A stretch of DNA of 64,000 bases from an uncultured Lachnospiraceae bacterium. Its GTDB lineage: Bacteria; Bacillota; Clostridia; Lachnospirales; Lachnospiraceae. The stretch lies in the NCBI GenBank assembly GCA_910586125.1, contig CAJUHP010000015.1:21147-85146 (forward strand), in the 5' to 3' direction. The notes under the pieces were generated by a model. It worked only from the letters and a program-made list of their open reading frames with translations. It searched no databases and was not told the origin of the DNA. Numbering within the stretch: the stretch's first letter is position 1; every line of letters begins with the position of its first letter. The position numbers and the translations under genes are program-made. Positions 59,571-64,000 of the stretch are shown piece by piece.

Positions 59571-61721
59571 TTATAACGCATCCAATGACAGCCGGATTCC
59601 GTCCCGAAGCAGCCGTACCCGGTCATGATAAGGAGCAAATTCAGGAACAGAGGCAAAATCCTCCGGACGCTCAGTGTGCATGGAAATAATGGTTTTCGGA
59701 TTTACCAGCTTGATCAGTCCGGCAATGGTTTCCACATAGGCATGCCCGCTGGTATGAAGGGTTTTGTAAGGGCGTCCTCCGATGAACCGAAGCAAATCCT
59801 TATCGGCGCGGCCTTCCTCCAGATACTCTTTCCACATAGAGTAGATGATTTGCCCGTCTTTGTCAAAGAACTTATCCCGCAGGATTTCAAAAGGACTGGT
59901 ATAGAGCTCCGGATGGGTATTTTTCCGGACCAGCAGGACAAATCCGTCTCTTTCCAGTTCTTCCTCTGTGACGGAACGAAACCACAAAGGATCTTTCATG
60001 GAATCCCCGATTTCCCGCAGTTTGGCCCACCGGCTGTTCGTTTTTCCAAGAACCCACACCACTGGATGCCGTTTGGAAGGCTTATATTGGGGGAAATTTC
60101 CTTTTTTCTCCATATCCCTCATGGCGGTAATCATAACCTGTGCCTGATACAGATCGCAGACAAACCGCAGCTTCTCCGGCGTATTGTGGTAAAACTCCAT
60201 AATACTGTCCAGATTTGTTGAAGAAACCAGCACGAAATTATACTTGTGCTTTTGAAAAAGCTTTCCTGCCTCTTTACCCAGCTCCTGCTCTGATTTAACA
60301 AGAGCATTCCCAATCTCTCCAGTGCGGCTGAGCATGGTACCCTCCGTGATTAAAACATCTACCGGCCCAGATACATACTTTTTCAATACTCTTCTCAGCC
60401 GGTCCTTTTGCCCCACGATGCCGTGTTCTCTAAAATCCCCGGTAAACAGGATGGTCTTGCCGGATACTTTGACGCAAAACATGTAGGAGTCCAGCGCAGA
60501 ATGATCCACATAGAGGGGAAGTACCCGGATACCGGGAACCGGTGTGAGCCACTTCCCAGCCTCATAGGTATTCATCCGCTCCACCACAGGAAGCCCTTTT
60601 TTCTCTGCATCCCGGTCCATGTAGGGGGCAAGGATCCGCAGAATGTTCTTGGCCAGGGGGCCGATGTACATAGGGATGCCGGCGGGAATCTCTTTGAACA
60701 GGCCATAGTGGTCGCCGTGGTAATGGGTGAACAGCACTGCGCTGTCCTTCCGAGTGCCGAAAACCTGTTGGAACATCTCAGAATCCTTTCTTTGGGCAGT
60801 CTCATCCGTTCCCGGCAGATTGGCTCCAAAGTCGATAAGAATGCGGCTCTTTCCTGTACTGATTTCCGTACAGCAGCCGCCGATCTGGCTGCTGTCCCGG
60901 TGAATGATCAGCTCTGCCCTATCATTCCTCCCGTAGATTGTCCGTATGATATCTGCCAGCATTTGGGCATATGGTTCACCGGCGCGGCGTTCTCTCAGGC
61001 TGGCCGCGAACTCCGTCAGGCTGGCGTTTCTAAATCCATACGTCTCTGCGCCGGGAGGCGTCAGATAGACTACCTTCATGGTACTGTTCCAGATGGTATG
61101 GCCTCTGCCAATATAGTCGGCCAACTGTCCCAGCGTGTACAGGTACTTTCTGGAACAGTATGCGGGAATCTGCGTCCAATTCTCCTTGCAGATCAGGTTT
61201 CTTGCCTTTGCCGCGCGGTCAATCCCCCTAACAGCCGGGCCGAATTTTTCCATTATCTGATTGAACACGTATTCCGGCGCCTTATCGCCCCATGCAGGAT
61301 TTATTTCGAGAGAAAAGCCTTTTGCTTTGAAATTGTTTTTCAAAATCTCCAAAAGCTGCCTCCCCAGCCTTTCACCGAATTTTTTTCCCTCGCAATAATC
61401 TTTGTATTCTTTCGCCTGCCCCTTGCCCACGCTGCTTTTCGCAGTCTTCAGCTCGACCAGGAAAACGGTTCCATCCTTCCCTGCCCGACCGTCTTTGGCC
61501 AGGACATAATCAATCTTCGCCCCCTTGCTGCCCCATTTATCTCCTCGGGGAATCGACATCTCTTTTGTCACAAAATATGCTCCCTTGACATCCCTAAGCA
61601 GCTCTCCAAGATCCTCTATGTATGGCGTCAGCATCATATCCAGAATAACCTCCGCCTTGATATTGGGGGTAAAAAAGTCGTTAATTACCAAATCCCTGAT
61701 GTCATTCATTTGTCCTGTCAT
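59571..61721 (-). CDS. PD-(D/E)XK-like domain fused to a beta-CASP metallo-beta-lactamase hydrolase
   Basis: 716 residues in two parts. Residues about 1-265 contain Asp71 (AKIDYVL) and Glu90-x-Lys92 (FLVELKT), the D-Xn-E-x-K pattern of PD-(D/E)XK nucleases. Residues about 270-716 are a metallo-beta-lactamase fold with H333-Y-H335-G-D337-H338, His407 (VDHSALD), Asp429 (TGDF), a beta-CASP insert (SSTNLDSIMEFYH, about 500-512) and the late His motif TSGHA (658-662), as in RNase J and CPSF nucleases. Such enzymes cut RNA or DNA in the cytoplasm; the double-nuclease design is unusual. The ATG at 61719-61721 is 9 bases from GGGGAG. A promoter lies at 61824-61853. Confidence 0.88.
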   Translation of the reverse strand: MTGQMNDIRDLVINDFFTPNIKAEVILDMMLTPYIEDLGELLRDVKGAYFVTKEMSIPRGDKWGSKGAKIDYVLAKDGRAGKDGTVFLVELKTAKSSVGKGQAKEYKDYCEGKKFGERLGRQLLEILKNNFKAKGFSLEINPAWGDKAPEYVFNQIMEKFGPAVRGIDRAAKARNLICKENWTQIPAYCSRKYLYTLGQLADYIGRGHTIWNSTMKVVYLTPPGAETYGFRNASLTEFAASLRERRAGEPYAQMLADIIRTIYGRNDRAELIIHRDSSQIGGCCTEISTGKSRILIDFGANLPGTDETAQRKDSEMFQQVFGTRKDSAVLFTHYHGDHYGLFKEIPAGIPMYIGPLAKNILRILAPYMDRDAEKKGLPVVERMNTYEAGKWLTPVPGIRVLPLYVDHSALDSYMFCVKVSGKTILFTGDFREHGIVGQKDRLRRVLKKYVSGPVDVLITEGTMLSRTGEIGNALVKSEQELGKEAGKLFQKHKYNFVLVSSTNLDSIMEFYHNTPEKLRFVCDLYQAQVMITAMRDMEKKGNFPQYKPSKRHPVVWVLGKTNSRWAKLREIGDSMKDPLWFRSVTEEELERDGFVLLVRKNTHPELYTSPFEILRDKFFDKDGQIIYSMWKEYLEEGRADKDLLRFIGGRPYKTLHTSGHAYVETIAGLIKLVNPKTIISMHTERPEDFASVPEFAPYHDRVRLLRDGIRLSLDAL

Positions 61722-61823
61722 TGTCATTTTCTCCCCTTGTAAGCAATATTTTCTTACCATCCTGTTTCCGGTATCCTATGCCCTCCGCTTCACGCAGCTT
61801 TGCACCGGCGATGCTATCCTGGC

Positions 61824-61853
61824 AGTATAGCATATCTTCTTCTAATACAGCAA
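61824..61853 (-). promoter_or_regulatory. promoter for the nuclease/regulator/glycohydrolase operon
   Basis: TTGCTG (61848-61853), 18 bp, TATACT (61824-61829), about 100 bases before the nuclease start. Confidence 0.55.
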
Positions 61854-61872
61854 CCGATTTCTTCTTTCTTTA

Positions 61873-62253
61873 TTACAGGCCAAGTCCCTTTCTCAGTTCC
61901 TGCCATGTCGGCGTATAAGTTCCGTTCTGTAAATCGTTCTTCCAGCGCCATGCGGCGCGGCATGAGCGGGCGAAACGGGCCGCCCAAATTGTGAAAGATC
62001 TGCCGTCATAAGCAGTTTTTGGATCCGGCTCTTTGGCGATCCGCTTTCAGACAGACCAATTTTTTCAATGGGCGCCGGAGCATAAGCCGCAATCTTGGCA
62101 CAGGCCATAGCTGCCCCGTTCCGCTTGGGCAATGCCCCCCTCCCGTAAATAATCACGCATTTCCCCGGATTCTATAAATTTCAAAGACTTCTCCATATAA
62201 GTTTGTGCTCTCTTCACTCTCTTCTCATAACCATCCCACTTTTTCAGACATCT
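61873..62253 (-). pseudogene. decayed gene between phosphatase and nuclease genes
   Basis: One frame reads from about 62253 to a TAA at 61873-61875, interrupted by TGA at 62065-62067 and 62047-62049. The recovered protein contains KKWDGYEKRVKRAQTYME, then GLCQDCGLCSGAH before the first stop, and FTIWAARFARSCRAAW with KNDLQNGTYTPTWQELRKG at the end. The CxxC-xC cluster and conserved-looking C-terminus suggest a real ancestor, which I do not recognise. It lies in the same direction as its neighbours. It accounts for most of the 540-base gap. Confidence 0.5.
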
Positions 62254-62263
62254 TCACAGTCAT

Positions 62264-63055
62264 TCATTCCTGAATGTAGAAAATCTCTTCATCCTCCAGC
62301 CGCAGACAGGCCAGTCCGGCCTTTGGACTGACATCCTTAAACGCATAGCCGCAATCCAGGTCATAGAAAACGCAGTCCGTCTCCTCATCATAAACGCGGT
62401 AAACCTTTCCCTGGTTAAAAGGAAGCTCGTATCGGTCCGTTGTCGGAGTATGTCCCGCCAGGATCATCCCATGCTCCACCCCTCCGTAAATGTAAGCGTC
62501 GTCCCGTGCCGTAAGGTAAAAGCTCTCCAGAGAATCATAGGTATTGTCCGTTTCCATTCCCTGCAGGCACTCTAAGCTCTCAACATAACCGGCATGAACG
62601 ACGATGCACCGGCGTCCGTGCATGGTAAGCTCATAGAAATACGGCATTTTCTGAATACAGGCCGCCCACTGGGTCAACTGCAAAAAAGTCACATTCTTTT
62701 CCCGGATCAGCGACGCGATCGTCCCGTAATAGTCAAAATAAGAAACGATCTGTTTTGCTATCTGGTATGCATACAGAAGATCGGCACTGCCGTTTGTCTC
62801 CATTCCCTCCTTCTGCAAAATCATTCTCATCAGTTTCACATAATACGCAAACTCCTCATCATGGTTCCCTCTGACCAGAATGACCCTCTCCCCAGGCGCT
62901 TCTATCCACCGCAGCATCTCATAGTTTTTCGGCCCTCTGTCAATATAATCGCCTGCACAGAGCAGCCGATCGGCGGCTGAAAAACCGATCTTATCAAACA
63001 TTTTTCTCATGGCATCGTAATGCCCATGGATGTCTGTCATAATATAGGTACTCAT
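62264..63055 (-). CDS. serine/threonine protein phosphatase-like metallophosphoesterase (PPP family)
   Basis: 263 residues with the PPP/calcineurin motifs D8-I-H10-G, GDYIDRG (35-41) and GNHDE (63-67), and later His residues in VVHAGY and AGHTPT. It could dephosphorylate proteins or split diadenosine polyphosphates, like ApaH; the two are not separable here. The ATG at 63053-63055 has GGAGGG 7 bases upstream; the frame opens 42 codons further without similarity. It is upstream of the nuclease operon on the same strand, separated by a decayed gene. Confidence 0.88.
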   Translation of the reverse strand: MSTYIMTDIHGHYDAMRKMFDKIGFSAADRLLCAGDYIDRGPKNYEMLRWIEAPGERVILVRGNHDEEFAYYVKLMRMILQKEGMETNGSADLLYAYQIAKQIVSYFDYYGTIASLIREKNVTFLQLTQWAACIQKMPYFYELTMHGRRCIVVHAGYVESLECLQGMETDNTYDSLESFYLTARDDAYIYGGVEHGMILAGHTPTTDRYELPFNQGKVYRVYDEETDCVFYDLDCGYAFKDVSPKAGLACLRLEDEEIFYIQE

Positions 63056-63664
63056 TTTGGATCCCTCCACTTCTCTTTTTTGATGCCGCTGCAAGTATAC
63101 CTTAGTTTTTCGTGCGTAGCACATAAATTGCTGGATGCTCGTATGAGTATACCTCCATTTTACAGCGCGAAGCGCATACATTGAGGTGCATTTTTTGAGT
63201 ATAACATAGTCCCTCCGGCTGCCACGACATCAGTATGACGGGTCAATTTGCCGTTATTCTGAACACTGCGTGGAAAGCTGTATACGCCCGTTTTCCTTCT
63301 ATCTGCTTATAGTATGCTGAAAAACATTACCCAAACCTTCTATCTGATATTCTTGAAGGAGAAATTTAATGAACTTTTTCAAGCTGTGCCAACAGATATT
63401 CCACCCTTTCTCTTTCTTTCGGCGCATTACGCCAACGTCTTGGAACTTTCTGCATTCCATAACAGATTCCGGACAGACCTCCTGCTCTCCATCCGTTGCT
63501 TTTTTTATTCTATTGTGAACTCTCTTGATACAGAAAGTATAGCACATCCCTAATTCTAAAAACAACCTATATGGCATATAGGTATTTAATCCATATCAAT
63601 ATTTCCTTACCTCTGATAACTCAAACACCACATTGGCAATCCCCCTATGTCTTTAGGCACGAAA
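63056..63664. other. gene-poor stretch
   Basis: About 600 bases upstream of the phosphatase gene. Two TATACT-like -10 boxes lie on the minus strand near 63094-63099 and 63200-63205 without good -35 boxes. A 92-codon minus-strand frame (63299-63577) has no ribosome-binding site or similarity and is probably chance or decayed sequence. Nothing else is supported. Confidence 0.5.
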
Positions 63665-63704
63665 TAAGCAGGCTGATGAATGATTCATCCATCAGCCTGC
63701 TTAA
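63665..63704 (-). terminator. long hairpin after the truncated membrane-protein tail
   Basis: TAAGCAGGCTGATGAATGA is followed by a near-perfect inverted copy (about 18 bp stem). It lies 44 bases downstream of the stop at 63748 on the minus strand, so it was probably the terminator of that now truncated gene. Confidence 0.6.
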
Positions 63705-63747
63705 AAAGCCCATTAACAAATTAATTTTTTACGTTCCCGTTCACTTC

Positions 63748-63900
63748 TCAAATAATCCCCATCACTCCCCCGGCCCAATAAAGCACTCCCAACACCCAAC
63801 TGCTCAAAATCCCATACAAAATCACCGGCCCCGCAATCGTGAAGATCTTGCACCCGCTCCCAAACACCTGCCCCTCTGCTTGTGTCAAGTTAGGACCCAT
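63748..63900 (-). pseudogene. C-terminal fragment of a membrane protein
   Basis: About 50 codons ending at TGA (63748-63750). The tail reads VFGSGCKIFTIAGPVILYGI and then a second hydrophobic stretch ending GGVMGII, which is the end of a small polytopic membrane protein. Similarity to the upstream bases stops near 63885, where the sequence becomes very AT-rich. No ribosome-binding site precedes the in-frame ATG at 63898-63900. I cannot name the family. It is probably cut by an insertion or deletion whose other side lies outside the window. Confidence 0.5.
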
Positions 63901-64000
63901 TAATTTTTGAAAAATTATGTAGGATTACAATACATGTGTTACAACGGAATATTTAAAAGACAGAGATACCTGTTCTGTGTTATATTTTAATCGCCAAACC
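63901..64000. other. AT-rich end of the window
   Basis: The last 100 bases are AT-rich and contain no frame or RNA I can support. They may belong to an inserted element that continues beyond the window. Confidence 0.35.

Noticed and set aside
63299..63577. A 92-codon minus-strand gene
   Set aside because: There is no ribosome-binding site, no recognisable domain and mixed composition; more likely chance or decay.

Overview
The window looks like chromosome of a Gram-positive Clostridia bacterium, most likely Lachnospiraceae (Clostridium cluster XIVa). The basis is moderate-to-high GC, strong GGAGG ribosome-binding sites, sigma-A promoters with 17-bp spacers, frequent TTG/GTG starts, and the neighbourhood radC-mreC-mreD-pbp2-minCDE-rodA-mgsA-dacA followed by miaA, a Met-gamma-lyase-family gene and ftsW/pbp. 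The family assignment is inference; no 16S gene is present.

Positions 1-28,000 are almost entirely minus strand and mostly housekeeping. Reading in the direction of transcription: threonine synthase, ATP-type PEP carboxykinase, a MATE exporter, cysK, ruvAB, zapA, a U32 peptidase, ftsW plus a class B PBP, a Nudix hydrolase, carboxypeptidase Taq, miaA, a Met-gamma-lyase-family enzyme, then the elongation/division block radC-mreCD-PBP2-minCDE-rodA and mgsA-dacA. mreB is not at its usual place between radC and mreC, and PBP2 carries a helical insertion of about 240 residues.

Positions 28,000-32,700 (plus strand) hold a LytTR response regulator and GHKL kinase pair, then murT-gatD (lipid II amidation). 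The gap between them contains direct repeats of about 21-23 bp period next to a good promoter, which suggests that the two-component system controls murT-gatD. After a small XRE regulator come citrate synthase, an EamA transporter, a PurF paralogue lacking the catalytic N-terminal Cys, rpsU and alaS (minus), then another XRE regulator, tRNA-Pro(CGG) and tRNA-Glu(CTC), a truncated Rpn-type remnant, a NiaR-like regulator with aroB, a patatin-like phospholipase, a lipoprotein and a DUF1622 protein.

Positions 47,300-55,300 form a carbohydrate region: a plus-strand trio (FGGY kinase, DUF4867 protein, fucose/arabinose-isomerase-like protein) convergent with a minus-strand pair (GH36 alpha-galactosidase, GH31 alpha-glucosidase).

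Positions 55,300-64,000 are accessory. There is an AT-rich patch with a decayed gene and an alpha/beta hydrolase. Next is an unusual minus-strand cassette: a PPP-type phosphatase, a decayed gene, a fusion of a PD-(D/E)XK-like domain to a beta-CASP metallo-beta-lactamase nuclease, a regulator with two winged-helix-like segments, and an ADP-ribosylglycohydrolase with a C-terminal extension. I regard this cassette as the best candidate for an undescribed system. The window ends in gene-poor, partly decayed sequence with a truncated membrane-protein tail.
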